Source: Shewanella carassii (GTDB lineage: Bacteria; Pseudomonadota; Gammaproteobacteria; Enterobacterales; Shewanellaceae). Taken from it: a stretch of DNA of 64,000 nucleotides. A model generated the notes under the pieces. That model searched no databases and was not told the origin of the DNA. It was given only the letters and a program-made list of their open reading frames with translations. This document shows positions 7,999-17,985 of this stretch, in pieces. Positions within the stretch are counted from its first letter, which is position 1. Every line of letters begins with the position of its first letter. Location: contig NZ_NGVS01000007.1 of NCBI RefSeq assembly GCF_002777975.1, positions 29,900-93,899 of the forward strand, given 5' to 3'. A program made the translations under genes and the position numbers.

Positions 7999-9939
7999 TC
8001 AATCTATCCCTTCAAGAAAAGACAAAGCAGACTGCAAGTTGCGGGTTCGGTACATGGGCGGCAACGAGTTGAGAAATGCCTGACCATAGCTGCGATTGAC
8101 GATGCGGTTATCACAGAGAATTAGCACACCGCGGTCGCTCTCGTCACGAATGAGCCGTCCAACACCCTGCTTGAGTGCTATCACCGCCTGGGGCAAGGCC
8201 AACTCCATAAAGGGGTCTCCCTGACGCTTGTTGATCTCTGCGGCTCTGGCGCGATAGAGATTATCGTCCGGGGACACAAAGGGCAGTTTGTCGATTATCA
8301 CGCAAGAGAGTAACTTGCCGCGCACATCCACGCCTTCCCAAAAACTGCCGGTGCCCAGCAGCACGGCATTACCCAGCTGACGAAACTTTTTCAGCAGAGT
8401 CTGCTTACCGGCGCTGCCTTGCACCAGGAGTGGATAGCGGCTGCGACCATGAAGCGCCTGCGCCACCCGTTGAAGCATCCTGTGACTGGTAAACAAAATA
8501 AAGGTTCGGCCCTTAGCCGCATTAATCGCCTGTTCGCACACCTCAAGCAGGCGCCGAAATTGATAATCCCCTTCAGAGCGCACATCCCCAAGCTCCCTGG
8601 GGACACACAAAATAGCCTGGCGCCGATAGTCAAAGGGGCTGTCCAGAATAAGCTCCCTGGCCCCCTTAAGCCCCAATGTCCGGCAAAAATGGCTCAGGCT
8701 GCGATTCACCTGTAGCGTTGCCGAGGTAAATAGCCAACGGGTTTGCACCTCAAACAGCGCCTTACACGCCTTGGCAACATCAATAGGCGCCATTCTCAGC
8801 GTCGGCAGGCGACTGCCCTGCTCTATGCTGTAAGCCGCACTTTGATCTTCACAGTTAAAAAACTGCTCCAGCTGCCCACAGTAGTCGAGCCATTTTTCCA
8901 GGCAATCATCCAGTTCATCACTGCGACCGATATTGGCCAGCATCACCCGCTCCAGCGCCCGAAACTCTTCGAGCAGCTGCCAGCATTGCCTCGCAAGTTC
9001 TTTATCGGCCAACAAGGGGCGCCAGTCGCTTTGCCCGGAAGCCTGAGTCATCTGCGCCCAATCCGCCAGGCGGGAGCCGCAGCGTCTGGCGAGATCGCTC
9101 AGTTGTGAAGTATCCCTGAGTTCCTGTTGATATACCGCTTCCACCCGCTCCAGCACTCGCTGCATGGCCGCGAGCGACAGCTGGCGACCAAAGTAGGTTA
9201 CGGCGATATCGGCAAGCAGGTGAGCCTCATCGAAAATCACCGCATCGGCATCGGGCAATAACTCGGCAAAGCCGGTATCCTTGAGGATCCTGTCGGCAAA
9301 AAACAGATGATGGTTAACCACTATAATCCTGGCTTCCAGGCTTTTCTGTCTGGCCTTGCGGGTAAAGCAGCTGTCATAGAAGGCGCAGCGCTTGCCGCTG
9401 CAGCGCTCTTTCGAAGAAGCCACCAGCGCCAGTGCCGGTGACTGCTCGGAAACCGTGGCCAGAGTGCCGAGATCGCCATCTGTGCTGGCCGCGGCCCATT
9501 GATTTATCCTGAGCAGATCATCAAGCACTTCCGGGCTGCGGCTCTGGGCCCCATCCAACTGCTGCTCCAGCAATAACTGACACAGATAATTGTTGCGCCC
9601 TTTGAGCAGCGCCACCCTAACTTGCAGATCCAGCATCTGCAGCAAGGCCGGCAGATCTTTATAAAACAGCTGTTCTTGCAGGTTCTTTGAGCCGGTGGAG
9701 ACAATCACTTGCTTACCGGAGAGCAGCGCCGGGATCAGATAACCGAAGGTCTTGCCAACCCCGGTGCCGGCTTCGAGCACCAAAGGCACTGCAGCGCCGC
9801 TTGAGCCATGGAGTAACTGGGCCACTTCTCGGGCCATCTCCAGTTGCGGTTCTCTGGGCTTGAAGCCCCTGATATTGGAGGCCAAAGGGCCGCCCGGGGC
9901 GAAGGCCAGTGCCGTTTCGCTGACGAGTCGATTACGCAT
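7999..9939 (-). CDS. yoaA: ATP-dependent DNA helicase YoaA (XPD/DinG-type, iron-sulfur)
   Basis: A superfamily 2 helicase of the XPD/DinG group, 646 residues (E. coli YoaA about 636). Walker A is GTGVGKT at about residue 58-64 and the DEAH box is VIFDEAHLLAD. Four cysteines between them (NNYLCQ, KERCSGKRC, YDSCFTRK) fit the iron-sulfur cluster of this family. The C-terminal helicase half has GVGRLIRDESDRGVL. E. coli YoaA works with the HolC subunit of DNA polymerase III to clear lesions from stalled forks. It is transcribed leftward, divergent from the his operon, with no LexA box seen upstream. Confidence 0.92.
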   Translation of the reverse strand: MRNRLVSETALAFAPGGPLASNIRGFKPREPQLEMAREVAQLLHGSSGAAVPLVLEAGTGVGKTFGYLIPALLSGKQVIVSTGSKNLQEQLFYKDLPALLQMLDLQVRVALLKGRNNYLCQLLLEQQLDGAQSRSPEVLDDLLRINQWAAASTDGDLGTLATVSEQSPALALVASSKERCSGKRCAFYDSCFTRKARQKSLEARIIVVNHHLFFADRILKDTGFAELLPDADAVIFDEAHLLADIAVTYFGRQLSLAAMQRVLERVEAVYQQELRDTSQLSDLARRCGSRLADWAQMTQASGQSDWRPLLADKELARQCWQLLEEFRALERVMLANIGRSDELDDCLEKWLDYCGQLEQFFNCEDQSAAYSIEQGSRLPTLRMAPIDVAKACKALFEVQTRWLFTSATLQVNRSLSHFCRTLGLKGARELILDSPFDYRRQAILCVPRELGDVRSEGDYQFRRLLEVCEQAINAAKGRTFILFTSHRMLQRVAQALHGRSRYPLLVQGSAGKQTLLKKFRQLGNAVLLGTGSFWEGVDVRGKLLSCVIIDKLPFVSPDDNLYRARAAEINKRQGDPFMELALPQAVIALKQGVGRLIRDESDRGVLILCDNRIVNRSYGQAFLNSLPPMYRTRNLQSALSFLEGID

Positions 9940-10275
9940 TGTGCTCCATTTTGCCCTAGGGTATGGCGTGCATTATCGCTATTTGAGTGACGGATACAAG
10001 GGACAAACCTTATCGCCAAGCCGCTCTAGCCAACAGAATTGGCATTGATATAGTTAACATAACCACTTAAACCAAACTCTTCAGGCTAAGGATTCGCAAA
10101 CTTATGCCCAAGCGGGCCGTTTGATGAATCCTTTTCAAGCAGCAGATATTTTTTGATTTTGGGTGTTGCAAAATCCGGCCAAAGGGATTAGCTTAAAAAC
10201 ACACCAGCCGAATCGGCTCAGAATTGAATGTTTATGCGCTGCCAAATTACAGCGTGAAATCACAGGATTTATTAC
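9940..10275. other. intergenic region between yoaA and the his leader
   Basis: 336 bases hold the divergent promoters of yoaA and the his operon. The his promoter is placed at 10166-10194. No gene, repeat or operator palindrome was recognised in the rest. Confidence 0.5.
10166..10194 (+). promoter_or_regulatory. his operon promoter (sigma70-like)
   Basis: TTGCAA (10166-10171), a 17-base spacer and TAGCTT (10189-10194) form a plausible sigma70 promoter. Transcription would start near 10201, about 75 bases before the his leader peptide, a distance suited to attenuation. Confidence 0.5.
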
Positions 10276-10323
10276 ATGACACAGCTTCGCAACGCTATCC
10301 ATCATCACCACCACGAGCGGTAG
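10276..10323 (+). CDS. hisL: his operon leader peptide
   Basis: A 15-codon frame, MTQLRNAIHHHHHER and stop, with five consecutive histidine codons (cat cat cac cac cac). Ribosome stalling at these codons when His-tRNA is scarce favours the antiterminator fold of the following RNA and lets transcription continue into hisG. The enterobacterial leader has seven histidines, so this one is somewhat shorter. Confidence 0.93.
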   Translation: MTQLRNAIHHHHHER

Positions 10324-10380
10324 CCTTCGGAGCTGACTGCCGAAGGTTCATTCCTTCTGGCGGTTGATTCATAAGATCTG
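10324..10380 (+). promoter_or_regulatory. his attenuator, upstream pairing segments
   Basis: CCTTCGG (10324-10330) pairs with CCGAAGG (10340-10346) just after the hisL stop, and later segments (such as ttccttctgg, 10351-10360) can pair with the GGAAGG of the terminator arm. This is the arrangement of competing hairpins expected of a transcription attenuator. Confidence 0.7.
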
Positions 10381-10411
10381 AAAACCCCTGGAAGGAATTC
10401 CGGGGGTTTTT
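10381..10411 (+). terminator. his attenuator terminator hairpin
   Basis: aaaacccctggaa pairs with ttccgggggtttt (13 pairs with one G-U) around a short loop and runs into T residues. It ends transcripts before hisG when histidine is plentiful. Confidence 0.88.
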
Positions 10412-10468
10412 CGTTTCCGGATTTGAGTTTTTTAACCAAGATTGAATTGACCAACAGGAATGACCACT

Positions 10469-11365
10469 ATGACTTTAAATCGACTGCGCATCGCCATCCA
10501 GAAATCGGGCCGGCTTTCGAAAGAATCACAACAACTGCTGAAAAACTGCGGCGTAAAATTCACCGTCAACGAACAGCGTCTGATAGCCCACGCCGACAAT
10601 ATGCCACTGGATCTGCTGCGGGTGCGTGATGACGACATTCCCGGCCTGGTCATGGATGGCGTGGTCGATTTGGGGATCATTGGCGAGAATGTGCTGGAAG
10701 AGGAGCAGATAGAACGGCAGACACTGGGCAAACCTTCGGCCTGCAACAAACTCAGACAACTGGACTTCGGCGCCTGCCGTCTGTCGCTGGCGGTACCCAG
10801 TGAGTTCCCTTATCAGGACGCCGCCTCACTGGAAGGCTTGCGAATTGCCACTTCCTACCCCAACCTGCTGCGCCGTTTTATGCAAAATAAAGGCATAAGT
10901 TATCGCGACTGTATGCTCAAGGGCTCGGTAGAGGTCGCTCCCCGCGCCGGACTTGCCGACGGGATCTGCGATCTGGTTTCCACCGGCGCTACTCTGGAAG
11001 CCAACGGCCTGTACGAGACCGAAGTGATCTTTCGCTCTATGGCCTGTGTCATCCAATCACAGCAAACCCAAACCCCGGCCAAACAGGCCTTGATAGACAA
11101 GCTGATGAGCCGGGTCAACGGCGTCATTCGTGCCCGTGAAAGCAAATATATCCTGCTGCACGCTCCCACAGAAACCCTGGAGCAGATTGTTGCCCTGCTG
11201 CCCGGCGCGGAGAACCCCACAGTGTTGCCGCTCAACGATGACAGCAACCGGGTCGCCATCCACGCGGTCAGCACCGAAGATCTGTTCTGGGACACAATGG
11301 AAGAGCTGACCAAGCTCGGTGCCAGCTCGATTCTGGTAATGCCAATTGAAAAGATGATGGGGTGA
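10469..11365 (+). CDS. hisG: ATP phosphoribosyltransferase (long form)
   Basis: HisG catalyses the first step of histidine synthesis, joining ATP and PRPP, and is feedback-inhibited by histidine. From the ATG at 10469 it has 298 residues (E. coli 299). An ATG at 10460 has AGGA directly touching it, too close to serve, whereas it is nine bases from 10469. [44 protein letters not shown] and the C-terminal regulatory domain of the long form are all present, so no HisZ is needed. It is the first structural gene of the operon. Confidence 0.97.
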   Translation: MTLNRLRIAIQKSGRLSKESQQLLKNCGVKFTVNEQRLIAHADNMPLDLLRVRDDDIPGLVMDGVVDLGIIGENVLEEEQIERQTLGKPSACNKLRQLDFGACRLSLAVPSEFPYQDAASLEGLRIATSYPNLLRRFMQNKGISYRDCMLKGSVEVAPRAGLADGICDLVSTGATLEANGLYETEVIFRSMACVIQSQQTQTPAKQALIDKLMSRVNGVIRARESKYILLHAPTETLEQIVALLPGAENPTVLPLNDDSNRVAIHAVSTEDLFWDTMEELTKLGASSILVMPIEKMMG

Positions 11366-11368
11366 AGC

Positions 11369-12757
11369 ATGCAGTATCTGATATGGGACAAACTGAGCGA
11401 AAGCGAGCAGGCCGCCGCGCTCCAGCGCTCCTCCCTGGTGAGCAGCAAAGCGCTCGAGCAGAGCGTCAGCGAGATCATTGAGGCCGTCGCCGCCAAGGGG
11501 GACCAAGCCCTCAGGGAGTACAGCGAGCGCTTTGATGATATCCCCCTTGAAAATATCGCCCTCAGTCAGGCGCAAATAAAAGCCGCTGCCCAGGACGTGA
11601 GCCCTGAGCTCAAAGACGCCATCAAGACCGCCATGGCCAACATAGATGTGTTCCACAGCGCGCAGCAGCCTCAGGCTTTGGATATCAATACCCAGACCGG
11701 AGTGCGCTGTGAGCTCAGAAGCGAAGCCATAGACAGCGTCGGCCTCTACATACCGGGCGGCAGCGCGCCGCTAATCTCCACTGTGTTGATGCTGGCGCTG
11801 CCGGCACGAATCGCCGGTTGTCGCCGCCGGGTCTTGATAAGCCCGGCTCCGATAGACAGCGCCATCATCTACGCCGCCAGCGAATGCGGCATCGAAGAGA
11901 TTTACCAATCCGGTGGCGCCCAGGCCATTGCCGCGCTGGCATTGGGCACGGAAACCATAGCACCGGTGGACAAGATATTTGGCCCCGGCAACCGTTACGT
12001 CACCGAAGCCAAGCGCCAGTTGTCCCAGGACCCCAGGGCGCGAGTCAGTATCGACATGCCCGCGGGGCCATCCGAAGTGCTGGTCATCGCCGATGAGACT
12101 GCGAGTCCAGCCTTTGTGGCGGCCGATCTCCTGTCACAGGCCGAGCACGGTCCCGACTCTCAGGTGATATTGCTCTCTAGCTGTGAATCGCTGGCAAAAG
12201 CCGTCATCCAAGAGCTGGACAAGCAGCTTGCGTCCCTGCCCCGCGCCGATATTGCCCGCCAGGCATTGGCCGAAAGCCGTATTTTACTGCTCGATTCACT
12301 GGATAAAGCCGCAGCCGTTTCCAACCGCTATGGCCCCGAGCACCTGATCATCCAGACCCGCAGCCCAAGAGCGCTGCTGGCGCAAATTCGCGCTGCCGGC
12401 TCTGTGTTTCTCGGCCCTTATACCCCGGAATCTGTGGGTGATTACGCCAGCGGCACCAACCATGTGCTGCCCACTTACGGCTACAGCCGCTCGGTATCCA
12501 GCCTGTCACTGGCAGATTTCTGCCGCCGCTTTACCGTGCAGGAGCTGAGCGCCGAAGGTCTGTGCGCCTTGGGGCCCTCGGTAATGACCCTGGCCCAGGC
12601 AGAGCAGCTTGACGCTCACAGCAATGCCGTTGCCCTGCGTCTGGCCTCTCTTGGGGTATCCGGAGCAGAAGCTTCAACCGAGAGTGTTTCATCCCCAAGT
12701 GCTTTATCCGAGAGTGTTTCATCATCGCGCGCGCCGTCCGCGAGTATGGAGGAATAA
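11369..12757 (+). CDS. hisD: histidinol dehydrogenase with a serine-rich C-terminal tail
   Basis: HisD oxidises L-histidinol to L-histidine in two NAD-dependent steps with a bound zinc. SVGLYIPGGSAPLISTVLMLALPARIAGC (in part), GPGNRYVTEAKRQL and SQAEHGPDSQVIL match the family. At 462 residues it is about 28 longer than E. coli HisD (434). The excess is a low-complexity tail after LRLASLG, rich in Ser, Ala and Glu (ASTESVSSPSALSESVSSS), encoded partly by two 16-base repeats 30 bases apart. The tail is unlikely to take part in catalysis. It starts three bases after hisG ends. Confidence 0.97.
   Translation: MQYLIWDKLSESEQAAALQRSSLVSSKALEQSVSEIIEAVAAKGDQALREYSERFDDIPLENIALSQAQIKAAAQDVSPELKDAIKTAMANIDVFHSAQQPQALDINTQTGVRCELRSEAIDSVGLYIPGGSAPLISTVLMLALPARIAGCRRRVLISPAPIDSAIIYAASECGIEEIYQSGGAQAIAALALGTETIAPVDKIFGPGNRYVTEAKRQLSQDPRARVSIDMPAGPSEVLVIADETASPAFVAADLLSQAEHGPDSQVILLSSCESLAKAVIQELDKQLASLPRADIARQALAESRILLLDSLDKAAAVSNRYGPEHLIIQTRSPRALLAQIRAAGSVFLGPYTPESVGDYASGTNHVLPTYGYSRSVSSLSLADFCRRFTVQELSAEGLCALGPSVMTLAQAEQLDAHSNAVALRLASLGVSGAEASTESVSSPSALSESVSSSRAPSASMEE
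12678..12723 (+). repeat. 30-base-period direct repeat within the hisD 3' end
   Basis: ccgagagtgtttcatc occurs at 12678-12693 and 12708-12723. The period is a multiple of three, so gain or loss of a unit keeps the frame. It encodes (S/T)ESVSS-type segments. Confidence 0.75.
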
Positions 12758-12762
12758 AAGCC

Positions 12763-13866
12763 ATGCCTGCAGCCATCAATACCCCCACAGAGGATCCAAA
12801 GAACAGCACTGCAGCCGTTACCCGCCAAAGCCGCGAGCTGGCCGCCGCTCTGGCCCGCCCCGAGCTTTTGGCGCTCGAGCCCTATCAAAGCGCCAGGCGC
12901 CTTGGCGGCCAGGGGGAAGTCTGGATCAACGCCAACGAATCCCCCTTCAACCACACGGATATCGACCGGGTCAATCGCTACCCCGAGTGCCAGCCGCCAG
13001 AGGTGATAGCCGCCTATGCCGCCTATGCCGGAGTCTCAGATTTGCAGCTCATCTGTAGCCGCGGCGCCGATGAAGCAATAGAGTTGCTGATCCGCACCTT
13101 TTGCACCCCGGGGGCAGACAGCATCGCCCTCTTTGGCCCCACCTACGGCATGTACGCCATCAGCGCCGCGACCTTCAATGTCGAGGTCAAGACACTGTCG
13201 TTGGATGACAACTTTCAGTTGCCCAAAGCGTTAACCCTGGCCCAAGGCGCCAAACTGCTGTTTATCTGCAACCCCAACAACCCCACAGGCACCTGGGTAA
13301 GCCAGGGTGAAATTCTGCGGGTGCTCGAGGCCATGCCAAACACGCTGGTGGTAGTGGATGAAGCCTATATTGAATTCAGTCCCGAGCTGAGCGCCGCCTC
13401 TTTGCTCGAGCGTTATCCCAACCTGGTTGTGCTGCGCACCCTCTCCAAGGCGTTTGCCCTGGCCGGAGCCCGCTGCGGCTTTATGCTGGCCAATGAAGGC
13501 ATTATCGAGATGGTAAAACAGGTGCTGGCCCCCTACCCGGTACCTGTCCCTGTGGCACGCTTGGCGGCTTTGGCGTTAAGCCCTGAGGGCATAGCCAGAA
13601 TGCAGGCCGATGTGGCGCTGCTCAAGACCCAGGGGCAAAGAGTGGCTGCGGCGCTGGAAAGACTCGGTGCCCGGGTACTGCCAAGTGGCGGCAACTATCT
13701 GCTGGCGTATTTCGCCGATGCCCCCAAGGTGCGTGAGCAGTTGCAGCGCTTTGGCATAGTCGCCCGCAGCTACCGGGATCCGCGTCTTGTCGACGCCATA
13801 CGTTTCAGTTTCAGCGATGACTCAGATACCGAGCGGCTGCTCGCCGCCCTGAGCCAGGTGCAATAA
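12763..13866 (+). CDS. hisC: histidinol-phosphate aminotransferase
   Basis: A PLP-dependent fold-type I aminotransferase that converts imidazole acetol phosphate and glutamate to histidinol phosphate. 367 residues. Motifs include [29 protein letters not shown] and the PLP lysine in [16 protein letters not shown] (about residue 230). The first 20 residues ([18 protein letters not shown]) are a variable extension compared with E. coli (356). A GGAGG at the very end of hisD precedes the ATG by about 9 bases. Confidence 0.97.
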   Translation: MPAAINTPTEDPKNSTAAVTRQSRELAAALARPELLALEPYQSARRLGGQGEVWINANESPFNHTDIDRVNRYPECQPPEVIAAYAAYAGVSDLQLICSRGADEAIELLIRTFCTPGADSIALFGPTYGMYAISAATFNVEVKTLSLDDNFQLPKALTLAQGAKLLFICNPNNPTGTWVSQGEILRVLEAMPNTLVVVDEAYIEFSPELSAASLLERYPNLVVLRTLSKAFALAGARCGFMLANEGIIEMVKQVLAPYPVPVPVARLAALALSPEGIARMQADVALLKTQGQRVAAALERLGARVLPSGGNYLLAYFADAPKVREQLQRFGIVARSYRDPRLVDAIRFSFSDDSDTERLLAALSQVQ

Positions 13867-13909
13867 CGATAATAATCAGCCCGGCAGCGGCCGGCACAAG
13901 GAAACATCA

Positions 13910-14977
13910 ATGAGCCAGAAAATACTCTTTATCGATCGCGACGGCACCCTTATTGAAGAGCCGCAAACCGACAAACAGGTGGACAGACTGGATAAGCTGG
14001 TGTTTGAACCCGGCGTTATTCCGGCACTGCTCAAACTGCAAAGCGCCGGTTACCGCTTGGTGATGGTCTCCAATCAGGATGGCCTGGGCACCCCCTCCTT
14101 CCCGAAAGAAGACTTCGATGCCCCCCACAATCTGATGATGCAGATTTTTTCAAGCCAGGGGGTCAACTTCAGCGAGGTGTTGATTTGCCCTCACTTCAAC
14201 GATGAAAACTGCAGTTGCCGCAAACCCAAACTCGGGTTGGTAAAAGCGTTTCTGACCCAGGGCCTGGTAGATTTCACCCGCTCGGCAGTTATTGGTGATC
14301 GGGAAACCGATATTGCCCTGGCCGAGGCCATGGGCTTGACCGGCTATCGCTATGACAGGGAAAAGCTCAACTGGGGCGATATCTGTGATGCCCTCTTGAG
14401 CCGGGGTCGCCAGGCAACTGTGGTGCGCACCACCAAAGAGACCGACATTCGGGTCGAGGTGGATCTCGACCGCGCCGGCAACAGCGACATCAATACCGGC
14501 ATAGGCTTTTTCGATCACATGCTGGATCAGATTGCCACCCACGGCAACTTCAAACTGGCGGTCAAGGTTGACGGCGATCTTGAGATAGACGATCACCACA
14601 GTGTGGAAGATACCGCGCTGGCGCTGGGCGATGCTTTGCGTCAGGCGCTGGGCGATAAACGCGGCATTGCCCGCTTCGGTTTTTCCCTGCCCATGGATGA
14701 AGCCCGCGGCGACTGCCTGCTGGATCTCTCCGGCCGTCCCTTCCTCAAGTTCAACGCCGTATTTGAGCGGGAAAAGGTCGGGGAGCTGGCCACAGAGATG
14801 GTAGCGCACTTCTTTCGCTCCTTTGCCGACGGCCTGCGCTGCACCCTGCACCTTGGTTGCGAAGGCGACAACGACCACCACAAGGTAGAGGCGCTGTTCA
14901 AGGTGCTGGGGCGCACTCTGCGCCAGGCCATCAAGGTTGAAGGTGATGCCTTGCCTTCCAGTAAGGGAGTGTTGTAA
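13910..14977 (+). CDS. hisB: bifunctional histidinol-phosphatase/imidazoleglycerol-phosphate dehydratase
   Basis: The fused HisB seen in enterics and relatives, 355 residues as in E. coli. The N-terminal HAD phosphatase has the DxDGT-type motif ([11 protein letters not shown]) and zinc-binding cysteines in [16 protein letters not shown]. The C-terminal IGPD domain from about residue 170 has the metal-binding [26 protein letters not shown] and [13 protein letters not shown]. It carries out the seventh and ninth steps of the pathway. A one-base overlap (taATG) links it to hisH. Confidence 0.97.
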   Translation: MSQKILFIDRDGTLIEEPQTDKQVDRLDKLVFEPGVIPALLKLQSAGYRLVMVSNQDGLGTPSFPKEDFDAPHNLMMQIFSSQGVNFSEVLICPHFNDENCSCRKPKLGLVKAFLTQGLVDFTRSAVIGDRETDIALAEAMGLTGYRYDREKLNWGDICDALLSRGRQATVVRTTKETDIRVEVDLDRAGNSDINTGIGFFDHMLDQIATHGNFKLAVKVDGDLEIDDHHSVEDTALALGDALRQALGDKRGIARFGFSLPMDEARGDCLLDLSGRPFLKFNAVFEREKVGELATEMVAHFFRSFADGLRCTLHLGCEGDNDHHKVEALFKVLGRTLRQAIKVEGDALPSSKGVL

Positions 14978-15639
14978 TGACCCAAGCCATTGCCAAGACA
15001 GTGATTATAGATACCGGCTGCGCCAACTTGAGCTCGGTGAAATACGCCTTTGAGCGCCTCGGCGCCGAAGTCTGTATCAGTGATGATGCCGAGGTTATCC
15101 GCAGCGCCGAAAGAGTGGTGCTTCCCGGGGTGGGCACAGCCAGAGCCGCCATGGCGGCGCTCACTGAAAAGCAGTTAATTCCTGTTATCAAGGCGCTGAA
15201 ACAGCCGGTGCTGGGAGTGTGTCTCGGTATGCAGCTCATGTGTGATAGCTCGCAGGAAAGTGGCGAGAATACCGATGAATGCCAGTGTCTTGGGCTGATC
15301 CCGGGCACTATACGTTCACTCGACTGCAAGGGGTTGCCCAGTCCACATATGGGCTGGGATCAACTGAGCCCCGTACTTGATGTAAACGGCCAAGCGCACC
15401 CGCTGTTTGCCGGTATCGATGAAGGCAGCTACTGCTATTTCGTCCATTCCTTTTGCGCCGCGCCTTCGGCGGCCACCATAGCCGAATGCTGTTACGGCGA
15501 GCGTTTCAGTGCCGCCATTGCCAAAGACAACTTTATGGGAGTGCAGTTTCACCCGGAAAAGAGCGCCGCTATCGGCAGCCTTATCCTGGCTAACTTTCTC
15601 ACTCTGACCCAGGATGATTTTAACGGAGCCGCAGCATGA
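14977..15639 (+). CDS. hisH: imidazole glycerol phosphate synthase, glutamine amidotransferase subunit
   Basis: HisH hydrolyses glutamine and channels ammonia to HisF. The class I amidotransferase nucleophile is in GVCLGMQLM (Cys near residue 82) and the His-Glu pair is in VQFHPEKS near the C-terminus. 220 residues, slightly longer than E. coli HisH (196). It overlaps hisB by one base and hisA by four (ATGA). Confidence 0.97.
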   Translation: MTQAIAKTVIIDTGCANLSSVKYAFERLGAEVCISDDAEVIRSAERVVLPGVGTARAAMAALTEKQLIPVIKALKQPVLGVCLGMQLMCDSSQESGENTDECQCLGLIPGTIRSLDCKGLPSPHMGWDQLSPVLDVNGQAHPLFAGIDEGSYCYFVHSFCAAPSAATIAECCYGERFSAAIAKDNFMGVQFHPEKSAAIGSLILANFLTLTQDDFNGAAA

Positions 15640-16373
15640 TTATACCGGCAATCGATCTTATAGAAGGTCAGGTAGTGCGCTTGTTTCAGGGCGATTACCA
15701 ACAGGAAACCCGCTTCAATCTGCAACCTGAGGCTCAACTGCTCGCTTATCAGGCCCAGGGCGCTTCGCTCTTGCATCTGGTGGACTTGACCGGCGCCAAA
15801 GACCCTGAGCGCTGCCAGAGCAGCTTGATAGCTTCGCTCGCGGCCGCCCTGGATACACCACTGCAAGTGGGCGGCGGCGTGCGCAGTCAGCGTCAGCTCG
15901 ATGAACTATTCAAGGCCGGGGTTTCCCGGGTAGTGATAGGTTCATTGGCGGTGCGTGAGCCCAAACTGGTTGGCGCCTGGCTCGAGCAATACGGTCCTGA
16001 TGCCATCTGTCTGGCGCTGGATGTCAATATCAATGCCGCGGGCGAGAAAATAGTGGCGGTTCACGGCTGGCAGAGTGGCGGTGGTAAAACCCTGGAATCT
16101 ATGGTGGCCCAGTTTGCCCCTTTGGGCCTTAAAAATGCCTTGGTCACCGACATCAGTCGTGATGGCACCATGACGGGGGCCAACACGGCACTGTACCGCG
16201 AGTTGGCGCAGACCTTTCCCGATATCGCCTGGCAGGCCTCCGGCGGTATCGCCAGTCTGGATGATGTGGCTGCAGTCAGGGATTCCGGCGCCAGCGGCCT
16301 GATTATCGGCAAGGCCTTGCTCACCGGCGAATTCAGCGTAGAGGAGGCGATCGCATGCTGGCAAAACGTATAG
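15636..16373 (+). CDS. hisA: ProFAR isomerase (HisA)
   Basis: A TIM-barrel isomerase that opens the ribose ring of ProFAR to PRFAR. 245 residues (E. coli 245). [20 protein letters not shown] carries the catalytic Asp (residue 7), [11 protein letters not shown] begins another strand, and [12 protein letters not shown] holds the second catalytic Asp. Both phosphate-binding halves (GGGVRS, ASGGIAS) are present. It overlaps hisF by 19 bases. Confidence 0.97.
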   Translation: MIIPAIDLIEGQVVRLFQGDYQQETRFNLQPEAQLLAYQAQGASLLHLVDLTGAKDPERCQSSLIASLAAALDTPLQVGGGVRSQRQLDELFKAGVSRVVIGSLAVREPKLVGAWLEQYGPDAICLALDVNINAAGEKIVAVHGWQSGGGKTLESMVAQFAPLGLKNALVTDISRDGTMTGANTALYRELAQTFPDIAWQASGGIASLDDVAAVRDSGASGLIIGKALLTGEFSVEEAIACWQNV

Positions 16374-17128
16374 TCCCTTGTCTCGATGTACGGGACGGTA
16401 AGGTGGTCAAAGGCGTGCAGTTTCGTAACCACGAAACCATAGGTGATATCGTACCGCTGGCGGCCAGATATGCCGCCGAAGGCGCCGATGAACTGGTGTT
16501 CTATGATATCACCGCCAGCGCCCACTCGCGGGTGGTGGATAAGTCCTGGGTCAGCCGGGTGGCACAGCAGATAGATATACCCTTCTGCGTGGCCGGCGGC
16601 ATCAAGACCCTGGCCCAGGCTCGCGAGCTGCTGGCATTCGGTGCCGACAAGATCTCCATCAATTCACCGGCACTGTCGGATCCCAGCCTTATTCGCAGGC
16701 TGCAGGATGAATTCGGCCGCCAGTGCATAGTGGTGGGTATAGACTCTTTCTTCGATGCCAATGACAACAGCTATAAGGTGAAACAGTTTACCGGCGATGA
16801 AGCGGCGACCCGCGACACTCAATGGCACACCTTGGATTGGGTCGAAGAGGTGCAGCGCCAGGGCTGCGGCGAAATCGTCCTCAATGTGATGAACCAGGAT
16901 GGGGTGCGACAGGGTTATGATATCGAGCAGCTCGCCAAAGTGAGAGCCGTCTGTGATGTGCCGCTTATCGCCTCCGGCGGTGCCGGCACCATGGCGCACT
17001 TTCTCGAGGTCTTCGACAAGGCCAAGGTCGATGCCGCTTTGGCCGCCAGCGTATTTCACAAGGGGATCATAGAGATCCAGGCGCTGAAAGCCTTTCTCAA
17101 GCAAAGTGGCGTCGCCATTCGCAGCTAA
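16355..17128 (+). CDS. hisF: imidazole glycerol phosphate synthase, cyclase subunit
   Basis: HisF takes ammonia from HisH and cyclises PRFAR to IGP and AICAR. 257 residues, as usual. [19 protein letters not shown] has the catalytic Asp11, and [15 protein letters not shown] has the second catalytic Asp near 130. The start lies inside the end of hisA, so translation is probably coupled. Confidence 0.97.
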   Translation: MLAKRIVPCLDVRDGKVVKGVQFRNHETIGDIVPLAARYAAEGADELVFYDITASAHSRVVDKSWVSRVAQQIDIPFCVAGGIKTLAQARELLAFGADKISINSPALSDPSLIRRLQDEFGRQCIVVGIDSFFDANDNSYKVKQFTGDEAATRDTQWHTLDWVEEVQRQGCGEIVLNVMNQDGVRQGYDIEQLAKVRAVCDVPLIASGGAGTMAHFLEVFDKAKVDAALAASVFHKGIIEIQALKAFLKQSGVAIRS

Positions 17129-17164
17129 TGCCCTATGCCCCACAACCCAATACAGGTATTTGAT

Positions 17165-17815
17165 ATGACAACCGAGACAAACAATGCCGACTGGCTCAAA
17201 CAGTTGGACTGGGATAAACAACAGGGATTACTGCCGGCCGTAGTGCAGGACTTTCACAGCGGCAAGGTGTTAATGCTGGGTTATATGAACCGCGAAGCCC
17301 TGGATGTCACTCTGAGCAAAGGCCTGGTGACCTTTTACAGCCGCAGCAAACAGCGGCTGTGGACCAAAGGCGAAAGCTCGGGCAATCTGCTGCAATTGGT
17401 CAGCATAGGAGTGGACTGTGACAACGACAGCCTGCTGCTGCAGGCCAACCCCTTAGGCCCCACCTGCCACAAGGGGACTGACAGCTGCTGGGATAATCCG
17501 GCCTGCGGCGAAGTGCACCCCTTTATCAATCGCCTGCAAAGCCTTATCGCCTCCCGTAAGGAAGAAGACCCCAACGAGAGCTATACCGCTTCGCTGTTTC
17601 AGCGCGGTACCAAGCGCATTGCCCAGAAGGTGGGCGAAGAGGGTTTGGAAACCGCGCTGGCGGCGGCCACTCATGATCGCGAAGAGTTGGTGAATGAAGC
17701 CTCGGATCTCCTCTATCACCTCTTGGTACTGCTGGAAGATCAGCAACTGTCCCTCGATGATATCCATGCCAACCTGGCCAAACGCCACACCCAGGCAAAT
17801 AAAGGAAAGTCTTAG
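17165..17815 (+). CDS. hisI: bifunctional phosphoribosyl-AMP cyclohydrolase/phosphoribosyl-ATP pyrophosphatase
   Basis: A HisI-HisE fusion that performs steps two and three of histidine synthesis. The start at 17165 ([16 protein letters not shown]) is preferred. An in-frame ATG at 17135 lacks a ribosome site. It has 216 residues (E. coli 203). The HisI half has [12 protein letters not shown], the metal-binding CDNDSLLLQ and [10 protein letters not shown]. The HisE half from about residue 120 has the acidic [11 protein letters not shown] and a later [14 protein letters not shown]. It is the last gene of the operon. Confidence 0.96.
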   Translation: MTTETNNADWLKQLDWDKQQGLLPAVVQDFHSGKVLMLGYMNREALDVTLSKGLVTFYSRSKQRLWTKGESSGNLLQLVSIGVDCDNDSLLLQANPLGPTCHKGTDSCWDNPACGEVHPFINRLQSLIASRKEEDPNESYTASLFQRGTKRIAQKVGEEGLETALAAATHDREELVNEASDLLYHLLVLLEDQQLSLDDIHANLAKRHTQANKGKS

Positions 17816-17830
17816 CCTAGTATTGTCCCC

Positions 17831-17850
17831 CATGCCCCTTGAGGGGCATG
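17831..17850 (+). terminator. hairpin after the his operon
   Basis: catgcccc-ttga-ggggcatg is a perfect 8-base-pair stem 16 bases after the hisI stop. There is no T run, so it may protect the 3' end or act with Rho. Confidence 0.5.
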
Positions 17851-17929
17851 TACCAAGCCTTTGCAGTGAATGGATAACTAACCGCTGGGAATGCTCTGGT
17901 TGGAACGAGGATGAAGCTTCAATAATATA

Positions 17930-17957
17930 TCAACAAGAAGGCTCCCCTTCTTGTTGA
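17930..17957. terminator. 12-base-pair hairpin between the convergent his operon and zapC
   Basis: tcaacaagaagg and ccttcttgttga are perfect complements around a four-base loop. Only short T runs flank it. The position suits a two-way terminator for zapC and for his readthrough. Confidence 0.5.
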
Positions 17958-17985
17958 CAATTAAGCGAGGGCGAAATGTTATTAT

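Noticed and set aside
9940..10040. A LexA box before yoaA
   Set aside because: No CTGT-N8-ACAG sequence was found in the upstream region, unlike yebG.
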